Source: Pseudomonas japonica
Lineage (GTDB): Bacteria > Pseudomonadota > Gammaproteobacteria > Pseudomonadales > Pseudomonadaceae
Reading direction: 5' to 3'
Assembly (NCBI RefSeq): GCF_013522925.1
Contig: NZ_JAAMQU010000013.1
Coordinates: 124,001 to 188,000, forward strand
Length of the DNA stretch: 64,000 nucleotides
Part shown: in pieces, positions 34,463-43,358 of the stretch
Position numbering within the stretch: the stretch's first letter is position 1
Layout: the number at the start of each line of letters is the position of its first letter
Position numbers and translations under genes: made by a program
The notes under the pieces: model-generated
Database searches by the model: none
What the model was told of the DNA's origin: nothing
Seen by the model: the letters and a program-made list of their open reading frames with translations, nothing else

Positions 34463-34897
34463 TTATTCCTCGAACTTGCCGCCAGCTGCTTCGATAGCCG
34501 CACGCGCACCTTTGGTGGCGGCGATGCCCTTGAGGGTGACCGCACGAGTAACCTCGCCCGACAGCATGATTTTCACACGCTGTACGTTCTGGTTGATCAC
34601 GTTGGCATCCTTGAGGGATTGCAGAGTGACGACATCGCCTTCCACCTTGGCCAGCTCGGACGTACGCACTTCTGCGCGGTCCATGGCTTTCAGCGAAACA
34701 AAGCCGAACTTCGGCAGACGACGGTGCAGCGGCTGTTGACCGCCTTCAAAGCCAGGAGCAATGGTGCCACCGGAGCGGGAGGTCTGACCCTTGTGGCCGC
34801 GGCCACCGGTTTTGCCCAGACCGCTACCGATACCACGACCCGGACGATGCTTCTCGCGACGGGAACCCGGCGCTGGACTCAGATCATTGAGTTTCAT
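34463..34897 (-). CDS. rplO: 50S ribosomal protein L15 (uL15)
   Basis: 144 residues, MKLNDLSPAPGSRREKHRPG with the Gly-rich GSGLGKTGGRGHKG stretch. Late-assembling large-subunit protein; spc operon, 3 bp after rpmD. Confidence 0.98.
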   Translation of the reverse strand: MKLNDLSPAPGSRREKHRPGRGIGSGLGKTGGRGHKGQTSRSGGTIAPGFEGGQQPLHRRLPKFGFVSLKAMDRAEVRTSELAKVEGDVVTLQSLKDANVINQNVQRVKIMLSGEVTRAVTLKGIAATKGARAAIEAAGGKFEE

Positions 34898-34900
34898 CGA

Positions 34901-35080
34901 TTAACCCTCGACGCGCAGCATGTAGTAAGCCTTGTTGATCATCCCGCGATTCTCGGGAGTATCCAGGACTTCCACGGTGTGACCGATGCGACGCAGACCC
35001 AGGCCTTTAACACACAGTTTGTGGTTAGGCAGGCGGCCGGCGGTGCTCTTGATCAAGGTAACTTTCAAGGTTGCAGACAT
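34901..35080 (-). CDS. rpmD: 50S ribosomal protein L30 (uL30)
   Basis: 59 residues, MSATLKVTLIKSTAGRLPNH, with GLGLRRIGHTVEV. The ATG shares one base with the rpsE stop, so the pair is translationally coupled. Confidence 0.96.
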   Translation of the reverse strand: MSATLKVTLIKSTAGRLPNHKLCVKGLGLRRIGHTVEVLDTPENRGMINKAYYMLRVEG

Positions 35081-35580
35081 TACAGAATCTCCTCGACGCT
35101 CTTGCCGCGCTTGGCGGCGATCGAATCAGGGGACTGCATGGCTTTCAGACCATTGAAAGTGGCGTGCACCACGTTGACCGGGTTGGTCGAACCGTAGCAC
35201 TTGGCCAGAACGTTCTGAACACCAGCAACTTCCAGGACGGCACGCATTGCGCCACCGGCGATGATGCCGGTACCTTCGGAAGCGGGCTGCATGTACACCT
35301 TGGACGCGCCATGGGCGGCCTTGGTAGCGTACTGCAGGGTGGTGCCGTTCAGATCTACCTGAATCATATTGCGGCGAGCGGCTTCCATTGCTTTCTGGAT
35401 AGCTGCAGGCACTTCGCGGGACTTGCCACGGCCGAAGCCGACGCGGCCCTTGCCATCACCTACCACGGTCAACGCGGTGAAGGTGAAGATACGACCGCCT
35501 TTTACGGTCTTGGCAACGCGGTTAACCTGAACCAGCTTCTCGATGTAGCCTTCGTCGCGCTTTTGATCGTTATTTGCCAT
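35080..35580 (-). CDS. rpsE: 30S ribosomal protein S5 (uS5)
   Basis: 166 residues: N-terminal double-stranded-RNA-binding fold (about 10-75) and C-terminal S5 domain. Works in decoding accuracy and mRNA unwinding. The loop KGGRIFTFTALTVVGDGKGRVGFG has no obvious spectinomycin-resistance change. Confidence 0.98.
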   Translation of the reverse strand: MANNDQKRDEGYIEKLVQVNRVAKTVKGGRIFTFTALTVVGDGKGRVGFGRGKSREVPAAIQKAMEAARRNMIQVDLNGTTLQYATKAAHGASKVYMQPASEGTGIIAGGAMRAVLEVAGVQNVLAKCYGSTNPVNVVHATFNGLKAMQSPDSIAAKRGKSVEEIL

Positions 35581-35583
35581 AAC

Positions 35584-35934
35584 TTAGAACTCCAGCCCGC
35601 CTTCACGAGCAGCATCAGCCAGCGCCTTGACGCGGCCGTGGTACTTGAAGCCAGAACGGTCGAAAGCCACTTGGGAAACGCCAGCGGCTTTCGCACGCTC
35701 AGCGACCAGCTGGCCAACCTTAGTGGCGGCGTCGATGTTGCCGGTGGCGCCATCACGCAGTTCTTTGTCCAAGGTCGAAGCGCTTGCCAGGACCTTGCTG
35801 CCGTCGGCCGAAATGACCTGGGCATAAATGTGCTGCGAAGAGCGATACACGCACAGACGCACGGCTTCGAGCTCGTGCATTTTCAGGCGTGCCTTGCGAG
35901 CGCGACGCAGACGAGTAACTTTTTTGTCGGTCAT
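35584..35934 (-). CDS. rplR: 50S ribosomal protein L18 (uL18)
   Basis: 116 residues, MTDKKVTRLRRARKARLKM. Binds 5S rRNA with L5. Normal length; spc operon. Confidence 0.98.
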   Translation of the reverse strand: MTDKKVTRLRRARKARLKMHELEAVRLCVYRSSQHIYAQVISADGSKVLASASTLDKELRDGATGNIDAATKVGQLVAERAKAAGVSQVAFDRSGFKYHGRVKALADAAREGGLEF

Positions 35935-35944
35935 TTGCTAGGCC

Positions 35945-36478
35945 CTACTTCTTCTTGGCTTCTTTACGGCGGACGACTTCATCCGCGTAACGGACACCCT
36001 TGCCTTTGTACGGCTCTGGACGACGGAAGTCGCGGATTTCCGCGGCAACCTGGCCAACGAGCTGCTTGTCGATACCCTTGATCACGATATCGGTCTGGCT
36101 TGGAGTTTCAGCGGTAACGCCTTGCGGCAGCTGATATTCAACCGGGTGCGAGAAACCGAGTGCCAGGGACAGAACTTCACCCTTGGCCTGAGCCTTGTAA
36201 CCTACGCCAACCAGCTGGAGCTTGCGCTCGAAGCCTTGGCTTACGCCCTGCACCATGTTGTTGACCAGTGCACGAGTGGTGCCGGCCATTGCGCGAGTCT
36301 GCTGGTCGCCGTTACGAGCGGAGAAACGCAGTTCGCCACCCTCTTCGACTACTTCAACAGAAGCGTGAACGTTCAGCTCGAGAGTACCCTTGGCACCCTT
36401 GATCGACAGTTGCTGACCAGCGAATTTAACTTCAACGCCGGCTGGCAGCCTGACGGGGTTCTTAGCGACGCGAGACAT
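35945..36478 (-). CDS. rplF: 50S ribosomal protein L6 (uL6)
   Basis: 177 residues, MSRVAKNPVRLPAGVEV, two tandem L6 folds and the C-terminal signature PEPYKGKGVRYADE. Located near the factor-binding centre of the large subunit. Confidence 0.98.
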   Translation of the reverse strand: MSRVAKNPVRLPAGVEVKFAGQQLSIKGAKGTLELNVHASVEVVEEGGELRFSARNGDQQTRAMAGTTRALVNNMVQGVSQGFERKLQLVGVGYKAQAKGEVLSLALGFSHPVEYQLPQGVTAETPSQTDIVIKGIDKQLVGQVAAEIRDFRRPEPYKGKGVRYADEVVRRKEAKKK

Positions 36479-36490
36479 GCTTATCCCCCC

Positions 36491-36883
36491 TTAGAACACA
36501 GTGCAAAGGACTTCGCCGCCGACACCGGCAGCGCGCGCAGCACGATCCGTCATCACACCTTTGTTGGTGGAGACGATGGATACGCCGAGACCGCCACGAA
36601 CTTTTGGCAGATCATCAACGGATTTGTACTGACGCAGGCCAGGACGGCTGACGCGCTTGACTTCCTCGATGACCGGACGGCCTTCGAAGTACTTCAGCTC
36701 GATGGACAGCGAAGGCTTGGCTTCACCGGTGACCTGATAACCCGCGATGTAACCTTCGTCCTTCAGAACTTTGGCTACCGCAACCTTCAACGTGGAGGAA
36801 GGCATGCTGACGACGGACTTTTCAGCCATCTGGGCATTACGGATGCGAGTTAGCATGTCCGCTAACGGGTCCTGCATACTCAT
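36491..36883 (-). CDS. rpsH: 30S ribosomal protein S8 (uS8)
   Basis: 130 residues, MSMQDPLADMLTRIRNAQ. Binds central-domain 16S rRNA; in E. coli it is the spc operon repressor. It is preceded by an unusually long 190-bp gap with its own promoter and a hairpin plus T8. Confidence 0.98.
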   Translation of the reverse strand: MSMQDPLADMLTRIRNAQMAEKSVVSMPSSTLKVAVAKVLKDEGYIAGYQVTGEAKPSLSIELKYFEGRPVIEEVKRVSRPGLRQYKSVDDLPKVRGGLGVSIVSTNKGVMTDRAARAAGVGGEVLCTVF

Positions 36884-36900
36884 GGGCTAGACGCTCCTGA

Positions 36901-36928
36901 TACAAAAAAAACGAGCCTTTCGGCTGCA
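36901..36928 (-). terminator. Short hairpin with T8 just before rpsH
   Basis: On the - strand AGCC-GAAA-GGCT followed by CG and eight T, ending about 17 bp before the rpsH start. The stem is short, so it may be an attenuator rather than a full terminator. Confidence 0.5.
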
Positions 36929-36981
36929 AAAATCGCCTGCTCAATCGCCCAGGAAAATACCCGGGCTCAGGCGAGCCGGTC

Positions 36982-37010
36982 ATTCTAGTCACACCCCGGA
37001 AACGAATCAA
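36982..37010 (-). promoter_or_regulatory. Internal spc operon promoter before rpsH
   Basis: On the - strand TTGATT, 17-nt spacer, TAGAAT. The -35 box overlaps the 3' arm of the hairpin at 37011-37034 by its edge. It would drive rpsH onwards independently of the upstream part of the operon. Confidence 0.7.
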
Positions 37011-37036
37011 GCCCCAGAAGGGGCTTGATCGTATTG
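37007..37036 (-). terminator. Hairpin after rpsN
   Basis: ATCAAGCCCC / GGGGCTTGAT perfect 10-bp stem with a 4-nt loop, 37 bp after the rpsN stop; followed by TCGTTT, a weak T tract. It may stop part of the S10-spc transcript before the new promoter. Confidence 0.65.
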
Positions 37037-37073
37037 CGTGACCAGCGGCGGATGACTCCGCCGCGGTTGCGAC

Positions 37074-37379
37074 TTACCAGCTGGCCTTGACCAGGCCTGG
37101 TACGTCACCACGCATTGCAGCTTGGCGCAGCATGTTACGCGCCAGGCCGAACTTACGGTAAACACCGTGAGGACGACCGGTCAGGCGGCAACGATTGCGC
37201 AGGCGCGATGCGCTGGCGTCACGTGGCTGCTTCTGCAGAGCGACGCTGGCTGCCCAGCGCTCTTCTGGAGTTGCATTCAGGTTGACGATGGTCGCTTTCA
37301 GCTCGGCACGCTTTTTGGCGTACTTGGCTACCGTTTGCTGACGCTTCAGCTCACGGTTTTTCATGCTCGTCTTAGCCAT
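37074..37379 (-). CDS. rpsN: 30S ribosomal protein S14 (uS14), zinc-independent type
   Basis: 101 residues from the ATG at 37379 (MAKTSMKNRELKRQ); a longer frame to 37421 is not family-like. The long form with no CxxC zinc site. Binds the 16S rRNA head. Confidence 0.97.
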   Translation of the reverse strand: MAKTSMKNRELKRQQTVAKYAKKRAELKATIVNLNATPEERWAASVALQKQPRDASASRLRNRCRLTGRPHGVYRKFGLARNMLRQAAMRGDVPGLVKASW

Positions 37380-37392
37380 GGTCCGACTCCTA

Positions 37393-37932
37393 TCAGTTAC
37401 GGAACGGGAACTTGAACGCACGCAGCAGAGCGCGGCCTTCGTCGTCCGAACGGGCGGTAGTGGTCAGGGTGATGTCCAGACCGCGAAGAGCATCGATCTT
37501 GTCGTAATCGATTTCCGGGAAGATGATCTGCTCTTTGACACCCATGCTGTAGTTGCCACGGCCATCGAAGGACTTGGCATTCAGGCCGCGGAAGTCGCGA
37601 ACCCGAGGCAGGGAGATCGACAGCAGACGATCCAGGAATTCATACATACGATCGCGACGCAGGGTTACCTTGACGCCGATCGGCCAGCCCTCACGCACCT
37701 TGAAGCCTGCAATGGATTTGCGGGCGTAGGTGACGACAGGCTTCTGGCCAGTGATCTTTTCCAGGTCGGCAACAGCGTGCTCGATGACTTTCTTGTCGCC
37801 GATCGCTTCGCCCAGACCCATGTTCAAGGTGATCTTGGTAACGCGCGGAACTTCCATCACGTTGCCCAGCTTAAGTTCTTCCTTAAGCTTGGGAGCGATT
37901 TCCTTCCGGTAAATCTCTTTCAGTCGTGCCAT
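37393..37932 (-). CDS. rplE: 50S ribosomal protein L5 (uL5)
   Basis: 179 residues, MARLKEIYRKEIAPKL. Binds 5S rRNA and contacts P-site tRNA. Normal length; spc operon. Confidence 0.98.
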   Translation of the reverse strand: MARLKEIYRKEIAPKLKEELKLGNVMEVPRVTKITLNMGLGEAIGDKKVIEHAVADLEKITGQKPVVTYARKSIAGFKVREGWPIGVKVTLRRDRMYEFLDRLLSISLPRVRDFRGLNAKSFDGRGNYSMGVKEQIIFPEIDYDKIDALRGLDITLTTTARSDDEGRALLRAFKFPFRN

Positions 37933-37952
37933 TGTCTTCTACCTAGCAGTGT

Positions 37953-38267
37953 TCAAGCATCAACCGCTTTCTGGGTCGACTTGAAGACACGAATTTTCTT
38001 GCCGTCTTCTACTTTGAAGCCAACGCGGTCAGCCTTGTTGGTTTCACCATTGAAAATGGCAACGTTGGAAGCGTGCAGAGGCGCTTCTTTCTCGACGATA
38101 CCGCCTTGAATGCCAGCCATCGGATTCGGCTTGGTATGACGCTTGACCAGGTTGACCCCGCCAACGACCAGACGGTCGTCAGCGAGAACCTTCAGCACCT
38201 TACCGCGCTTGCCCTTGTCTTTGCCGGCGATCACGATGATCTCGTCGTCACGACGAATCTTTTGCAT
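37953..38267 (-). CDS. rplX: 50S ribosomal protein L24 (uL24)
   Basis: 104 residues with an N-terminal KOW motif (IRRDDEIIVIAGKDKGKRG). An assembly-initiator protein of the large subunit. Confidence 0.98.
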   Translation of the reverse strand: MQKIRRDDEIIVIAGKDKGKRGKVLKVLADDRLVVGGVNLVKRHTKPNPMAGIQGGIVEKEAPLHASNVAIFNGETNKADRVGFKVEDGKKIRVFKSTQKAVDA

Positions 38268-38278
38268 GTCGGATCTCC

Positions 38279-38647
38279 TTACAGCACTTCTGGGGCGAGC
38301 GAGACGATCTTCATGAACTTCTCGGAACGAAGCTCACGGGTCACTGGCCCAAAGATACGGGTGCCGATCGGCTCTTGCTTGTTGTTCAGAAGAACAGCAG
38401 CGTTGCCATCGAAGCGGATGATGGAACCATCAGCGCGGCGCACACCGTGACGGGTACGAACAACAACAGCGGTCATCACCTGGCCTTTCTTGACCTTGCC
38501 GCGCGGAATCGCTTCCTTCACGGTCACTTTGATGATGTCGCCAATGCCGGCGTAACGACGGTGCGAACCGCCGAGAACCTTGATGCACATTACGCGACGA
38601 GCGCCGCTGTTATCGGCCACATCGAGCATGGATTGAGTCTGAATCAT
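38279..38647 (-). CDS. rplN: 50S ribosomal protein L14 (uL14)
   Basis: 122 residues, MIQTQSMLDVADNSGARRVM. Located at the subunit interface. First gene of the spc operon in the classical layout; here 23 bp after rpsQ with no clear terminator, so S10 and spc may be read together. Confidence 0.98.
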   Translation of the reverse strand: MIQTQSMLDVADNSGARRVMCIKVLGGSHRRYAGIGDIIKVTVKEAIPRGKVKKGQVMTAVVVRTRHGVRRADGSIIRFDGNAAVLLNNKQEPIGTRIFGPVTRELRSEKFMKIVSLAPEVL

Positions 38648-38670
38648 AAAATATCTCCGACCCCTAGCCC

Positions 38671-38937
38671 TTAGACTTCAACAGCGCGTTCAACGATTTC
38701 AACCAGGGCCCAGTTCTTGGTCTTGGCGACCGGACGGGTTTCACGAATGGTGACCTTGTCACCAATGTGGCACTGGTTGTTCTCGTCGTGAGCGTGCAGC
38801 TTAGTCGAACGCTTGACGTACTTGCCGTAGATCGGGTGCTTTACGCGACGCTCGATCAATACGGTGATGGTTTTGTCCATCTTGTCGCTGACAACACGGC
38901 CAGTCAGCGTACGGACGGTTTTTTCGGCTTCAGCCAT
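38671..38937 (-). CDS. rpsQ: 30S ribosomal protein S17 (uS17)
   Basis: 88 residues, MAEAEKTVRTLTGRVVSDKM. OB-fold protein binding the 5' domain of 16S rRNA. Last gene of the S10 operon. Confidence 0.98.
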   Translation of the reverse strand: MAEAEKTVRTLTGRVVSDKMDKTITVLIERRVKHPIYGKYVKRSTKLHAHDENNQCHIGDKVTIRETRPVAKTKNWALVEIVERAVEV

Positions 38938-38939
38938 GA

Positions 38940-39131
38940 TTACTTACCTGCCTGCTGGTTGAGCACAGTTTTCACGCGAGCGATGTCACGCTTCACTTGC
39001 GAGAGCAGGTGAGACTGCCCCAACTGGCCAGTTGCTTTCTGCATACGCAGATTGAACTGGTCGCGCAGCAAGCCGAGCAGTTGCTCGTTCAGTTGCTGTG
39101 CTGATTTCTCACGAAGTTCGTTCGCTTGCAT
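38940..39131 (-). CDS. rpmC: 50S ribosomal protein L29 (uL29)
   Basis: 63 residues from the ATG at 39131 (MQANELREKS), which shares one base with the rplP stop; a GTG one codon earlier is less likely. Helical hairpin at the tunnel exit, docking site for trigger factor and SRP. Confidence 0.96.
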   Translation of the reverse strand: MQANELREKSAQQLNEQLLGLLRDQFNLRMQKATGQLGQSHLLSQVKRDIARVKTVLNQQAGK

Positions 39132-39544
39132 CACATCACCGTCCGCTTAACAAAGGAGGTGGCGAGAGGCAGCTTTGCAGCCGCCAGGGCGAATGCCTCA
39201 CGCGCCAGCTCTTCGGAAACACCTTCGATCTCGTACAGGACTTTGCCTGGCTGGATCTGGGCTACCCAATATTCGACGCTACCCTTACCTTTACCCATCC
39301 GCACTTCGAGAGGCTTCTTGGTGACCGGCTTGTCCGGGAACACGCGAATCCAGATCTTGCCGCCACGTTTTACGTGACGAGTCAGGGCACGACGTGCCGA
39401 TTCGATCTGGCGGGCGGTGAGGCGGCCGCGAGCAACAGCTTTCAGGGCGAACTCGCCGAAGCTGACTTTGCTACCGCGCAGTGCCAGACCACGGTTGTGG
39501 CCGGTCATCTGCTTGCGGAATTTTGTACGCTTTGGTTGCAACAT
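39131..39544 (-). CDS. rplP: 50S ribosomal protein L16 (uL16)
   Basis: 137 residues, MLQPKRTKFRKQMTGHNRG, near the A-site tRNA elbow. S10 operon; end coupled to rpmC. Confidence 0.98.
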   Translation of the reverse strand: MLQPKRTKFRKQMTGHNRGLALRGSKVSFGEFALKAVARGRLTARQIESARRALTRHVKRGGKIWIRVFPDKPVTKKPLEVRMGKGKGSVEYWVAQIQPGKVLYEIEGVSEELAREAFALAAAKLPLATSFVKRTVM

Positions 39545-39556
39545 TTGGCGTACCCC

Positions 39557-40243
39557 TTACTTGGCAGCTTTTTTACGAGGCGCAGGTGCTTGAGGTTTCA
39601 GCTCTTCCTGGCGACCACCAATTACTTCGCCTTTGAAGATCCAAACCTTGACACCAATCACACCGTAGGTGGTGTGAGCTTCGTAGGTGGCATAGTCGAT
39701 ATCGGCACGCAGGGTGTGCAGGGGCACACGACCTTCGCGATACCATTCAGTACGTGCGATTTCAGCACCGCCCAGACGACCGCTCACCTGGATCTTGATG
39801 CCCTTGGCACCAATACGCATTGCGTTCTGTACGGCGCGCTTCATGGCGCGACGGAACATTACGCGGCGTTCCAGCTGCTGAGCTACGCTCTGTGCAACCA
39901 ACATACCGTCGAGCTCCGGCTTGCGGATCTCTTCGATATTGATGTGCACGGGCACACCCATTTGCTTGGTCAGGTCCTGACGCAGCTTCTCAACATCTTC
40001 ACCTTTCTTGCCGATCACGATGCCGGGACGAGCGGTGTGGATGGTGATGCGTGCAGTCTGAGCCGGACGATGGATATCGATACGGCTTACGGACGCGCTT
40101 TTTAGTTTGTCTTGCAGGAACTCACGCGTTTTCAGATCCGCCAGCAGATAATCTGCGTAGGTCCGACCGTCTGCGTACCAGACGGAGGTGTGCTCCTTGA
40201 CGATTCCCAGGCGAATGCCAACGGGATGTACTTTCTGACCCAT
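39557..40243 (-). CDS. rpsC: 30S ribosomal protein S3 (uS3)
   Basis: 228 residues from the ATG at 40243 (MGQKVHPVGIRLGIV); the frame is open further but only this start fits the family. KH RNA-binding domain (about 39-107, with GIVIGKKGEDVEK). Forms the mRNA entry channel. Confidence 0.98.
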   Translation of the reverse strand: MGQKVHPVGIRLGIVKEHTSVWYADGRTYADYLLADLKTREFLQDKLKSASVSRIDIHRPAQTARITIHTARPGIVIGKKGEDVEKLRQDLTKQMGVPVHINIEEIRKPELDGMLVAQSVAQQLERRVMFRRAMKRAVQNAMRIGAKGIKIQVSGRLGGAEIARTEWYREGRVPLHTLRADIDYATYEAHTTYGVIGVKVWIFKGEVIGGRQEELKPQAPAPRKKAAK

Positions 40244-40256
40244 CTGATCGACTCCG

Positions 40257-40589
40257 TTACTTGTCCGCAACCTTGACAGTGATATGGCAAGACCGCTTGA
40301 CGATGCGATCAGCGCGGCCTTTGGCACGCGGCATGATGCGCTTCAGCGAACGCCCTTCGTTGACGAAAACAGTCGACACTTTCAGGTCGTCGACGTCTGC
40401 GCCTTCGTTGTGTTCGGCGTTGGCAACGGCCGACTCGAGGACTTTCTTCATAACTTCAGCGGCCTTCTTGCTGCTGAAGGCCAACAGGTTGAGCGCTTCG
40501 CCCACCTTCTTCCCGCGAATCTGGTCGGCGACCAAGCGGGCTTTCTGGGCGGAGATGCGAGCGCCCGACAACTTAGCGGCTACTTCCAT
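40257..40589 (-). CDS. rplV: 50S ribosomal protein L22 (uL22)
   Basis: 110 residues, MEVAAKLSGARISAQKARLV. Its loop (about 82-95) lines the peptide tunnel, where macrolide resistance changes occur; nothing odd is seen there. Confidence 0.98.
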   Translation of the reverse strand: MEVAAKLSGARISAQKARLVADQIRGKKVGEALNLLAFSSKKAAEVMKKVLESAVANAEHNEGADVDDLKVSTVFVNEGRSLKRIMPRAKGRADRIVKRSCHITVKVADK

Positions 40590-40600
40590 TTCCTTACCCC

Positions 40601-40876
40601 TTAACGCTTGGCTTTCTTGTCAGCCACGTGCCCGCGATAAGTGCGGGTACCGGCGAACTCGCCCAGTTTATGGCCAACCATGTCTTCGCTCACGAGAACC
40701 GGAACGTGTTGACGCCCGTTGTGTACAGCGATGGTCAAACCTACCATTTGCGGCAGAATCATCGAACGGCGCGACCAGGTCTTAACTGGTTTGCGATCGT
40801 TCTTTTCCGCCGCCACTTCGACCTTCTTCAACAGGTGAAGATCGATGAAAGGACCTTTTTTCAGAGAACGTGGCAC
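40601..40876 (-). CDS. rpsS: 30S ribosomal protein S19 (uS19)
   Basis: 91 residues, MPRSLKKGPFIDLHLLKK. Forms the head of the small subunit with S13. S10 operon. Confidence 0.98.
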   Translation of the reverse strand: MPRSLKKGPFIDLHLLKKVEVAAEKNDRKPVKTWSRRSMILPQMVGLTIAVHNGRQHVPVLVSEDMVGHKLGEFAGTRTYRGHVADKKAKR

Positions 40877-40891
40877 TGTCGTATCCTCAGA

Positions 40892-41716
40892 TTACTTGCG
40901 ACGACGGACGATCATGTTGTCGGTACGCTTATTACCACGGGTTTTCGCACCCTTGGTCGGGAAGCCCCATGGCGATACCGGATGACGACCACCGGAGGTA
41001 CGACCTTCACCACCACCATGTGGGTGGTCAACCGGGTTCATGGCAACACCACGAACGGTTGGGCGAACGCCACGCCAGCGTTTGGCACCGGCTTTACCCA
41101 GCGAACGCAGGCTATGCTCGGAGTTCGACACTTCACCCAGGGTCGCGCGGCACTCGGAGAGCACTTTACGCATCTCACCGGAACGCAGACGCAGGGTCAC
41201 GTAGGTGCCTTCACGGGCAACCAGCTGAGCGGAAGCACCGGCGGAACGGGCGATTTGAGCACCCTTGCCTGGCTTGAGCTCAATACCGTGAACGGTGCTA
41301 CCAACAGGGATGTTGCGCAGCTGCAGGCTGTTGCCCGGCTTGATAGGAGCCAGAGCGCCAGAGATCAGCTGGTCGCCAGCACTCACACCTTTCGGCGCGA
41401 TGATGTAGCGACGTTCGCCATCGGCGTAACGCAGCAGAGCCAGGTGAGCAGTACGGTTCGGATCGTATTCGATACGCTCGACAATGGCGGCGATGCCGTC
41501 CTTGTCGTTGCGACGGAAGTCGACCAGACGATAGTGCTGCTTGTGGCCACCGCCAACGTGACGGGTGGTGATACGGCCATTGTTGTTACGACCGCCGGAC
41601 TTCGACTTCTTCTCGAGCAGCGGAGCGTAAGGAGCGCCTTTATGCAGCTCCTGGTTGACCACCTTGACCACGAAACGGCGGCCAGGGGAAGTCGGTTTGC
41701 ATTTAACGATTGCCAT
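40892..41716 (-). CDS. rplB: 50S ribosomal protein L2 (uL2)
   Basis: 274 residues, MAIVKCKPTSPGRRFVVKVV. Needed for peptidyl transfer; the conserved His is in NPVDHPHGGGEGR (about 223-235). Confidence 0.98.
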   Translation of the reverse strand: MAIVKCKPTSPGRRFVVKVVNQELHKGAPYAPLLEKKSKSGGRNNNGRITTRHVGGGHKQHYRLVDFRRNDKDGIAAIVERIEYDPNRTAHLALLRYADGERRYIIAPKGVSAGDQLISGALAPIKPGNSLQLRNIPVGSTVHGIELKPGKGAQIARSAGASAQLVAREGTYVTLRLRSGEMRKVLSECRATLGEVSNSEHSLRSLGKAGAKRWRGVRPTVRGVAMNPVDHPHGGGEGRTSGGRHPVSPWGFPTKGAKTRGNKRTDNMIVRRRK

Positions 41717-41730
41717 GATGCACCCCTTCC

Positions 41731-42030
41731 TTACTCAGCACTGCTGCTGAAATCGAGATCTTGGCCTGGCTGAAGAGCGACAACGGCCTTCTTCCAGTCA
41801 TTACGCTTGCCCAGACCCCGAGCGGTACGCTTGGTCTTACCCAAAACGTTCAGGGTAGTCACGCGCTCCACTTTAACGTCGAACAACGTTTCGACGGCCT
41901 TCTTGATTTCCAGCTTGGTAGCGTCGGTCGCAACCTTGAAGACGAACTGGCCTTTCTTCTCAGCCAGGCCGGTGGCCTTCTCGGATACGTGCGGGCCAAG
42001 CAGAACTTTAAATACGCGTTCCTGGTTCAT
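41731..42030 (-). CDS. rplW: 50S ribosomal protein L23 (uL23)
   Basis: 99 residues. Tunnel-exit protein and docking site for trigger factor. Start overlaps the rplD stop by 4 bp. Confidence 0.98.
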   Translation of the reverse strand: MNQERVFKVLLGPHVSEKATGLAEKKGQFVFKVATDATKLEIKKAVETLFDVKVERVTTLNVLGKTKRTARGLGKRNDWKKAVVALQPGQDLDFSSSAE

Positions 42031-42629
42031 CCCAGCAGCTCCTCGAATTTCTTCACGGCCGACACGGTGATCAACACCTTGTCGTAGGCGATCAGACTGA
42101 CCGGATCGGAACCTTGAACGTCACGTACATCGACGTGCGGCAGGTTGCGAGCAGCCAGGTACAGGTTCTGATCAACGGCTTCGGAAACGATCAGCACGTC
42201 AGTCAGGCCCATGCCATTGAGCTTGCCCAGCAGTTCTTTGGTTTTTGGCGCTTCAACAGCGAAGTCCTGAACCACGACCAGACGATCAGTGCGTACCAGC
42301 TCAGCGAGGATGGAGCGCAGTGCTGCGCGATACATCTTCTTGTTGAGCTTCTGCGAGTGATCCTGAGGACGAGCAGCGAAAGTAGTACCACCGCCGCGCC
42401 ACAGCGGGCTACGGATAGTACCGGCACGAGCACGACCCGTGCCCTTCTGGCGCCATGGGCGCTTGCCGCCGCCGGACACGTCCGAACGGGTCTTCTGCTG
42501 CTTGCTGCCTTGACGGCCACCGGCCATGTAGGCAACAACTGCCTGGTGAACCAGGGTCTCGTTGAACTCGCCACCAAAGGTCAGTTCGGAAACTTCGATC
42601 GCTTGCGCGTCATTTACATTCAATTGCAT
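42027..42629 (-). CDS. rplD: 50S ribosomal protein L4 (uL4)
   Basis: 200 residues, MQLNVNDAQAIEVSEL. The extended loop (about 45-95, KQQKTRSDVSGGGKRPWRQK) reaches the tunnel. In E. coli it regulates the S10 operon, but that leader hairpin is not conserved in all Pseudomonas and I could not identify it. Confidence 0.98.
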   Translation of the reverse strand: MQLNVNDAQAIEVSELTFGGEFNETLVHQAVVAYMAGGRQGSKQQKTRSDVSGGGKRPWRQKGTGRARAGTIRSPLWRGGGTTFAARPQDHSQKLNKKMYRAALRSILAELVRTDRLVVVQDFAVEAPKTKELLGKLNGMGLTDVLIVSEAVDQNLYLAARNLPHVDVRDVQGSDPVSLIAYDKVLITVSAVKKFEELLG

Positions 42630-42641
42630 GTCAGCTTCCCC

Positions 42642-43277
42642 TTAACCGCGAGCCTTAACAGCCGGACGCACAACCACGTCGCCGCCAGTAGCACCAGGAA
42701 CGGCACCCTTGACCAGCAGCAGGTTGCGTTCAGCGTCAACGCGGACCACTTCCAGGGACTGCACGGTCACGCGCTCGGCGCCCATGTGACCGGACATTTT
42801 CTTGCCCTTGAAAACACGACCAGGAGTCTGGCACTGGCCGATGGAGCCTGGAACGCGGTGGGAAACGGAGTTACCGTGGGTGTTGTCCTGACCACGGAAG
42901 TTCCAGCGCTTGATGGTACCGGCAAAGCCTTTACCCTTCGACTGACCGGTAACATCTACCAGCTGGCCTGCTGCGAACAGTTCCGAGTTGATCAGGTCGC
43001 CTGCCTGGTAATCGCCTTCTTCAAGGCGGAATTCCCAGACACCACGGCCAGCGGCTACGTTCGCCTTGGCGAAGTGACCAGCTTGTGCAGCGGTTACGCG
43101 CGAAGCGCGACGCTCACCCACAGTGACTTGCACTGCACGGTAGCCATCGGAATCTTCGGTTTTGAACTGAGTGACGCGATTCGGTTCGATCTCGATGACC
43201 GTAACCGGAATAGAGACACCATCTTCGGTGAAAATGCGGGTCATACCGCACTTACGACCGACTACACCAATAGTCAT
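42642..43277 (-). CDS. rplC: 50S ribosomal protein L3 (uL3)
   Basis: 211 residues from the ATG at 43277 (MTIGVVGRKCGMTRIF); the longer frame to 43310 is not family-like. Early assembly protein near the peptidyl transferase centre; contains the Gln in KGMSGHMGA-like GKKMSGHMGA that PrmB methylates nearby in relatives. Confidence 0.97.
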   Translation of the reverse strand: MTIGVVGRKCGMTRIFTEDGVSIPVTVIEIEPNRVTQFKTEDSDGYRAVQVTVGERRASRVTAAQAGHFAKANVAAGRGVWEFRLEEGDYQAGDLINSELFAAGQLVDVTGQSKGKGFAGTIKRWNFRGQDNTHGNSVSHRVPGSIGQCQTPGRVFKGKKMSGHMGAERVTVQSLEVVRVDAERNLLLVKGAVPGATGGDVVVRPAVKARG

Positions 43278-43358
43278 GTTGTAAACCTCATGAGTGTACG
43301 GGGCTTTCACCCGCTATGGCCGCCCATTTCAGAGCGTTACACGACCAAGACACGGGTC

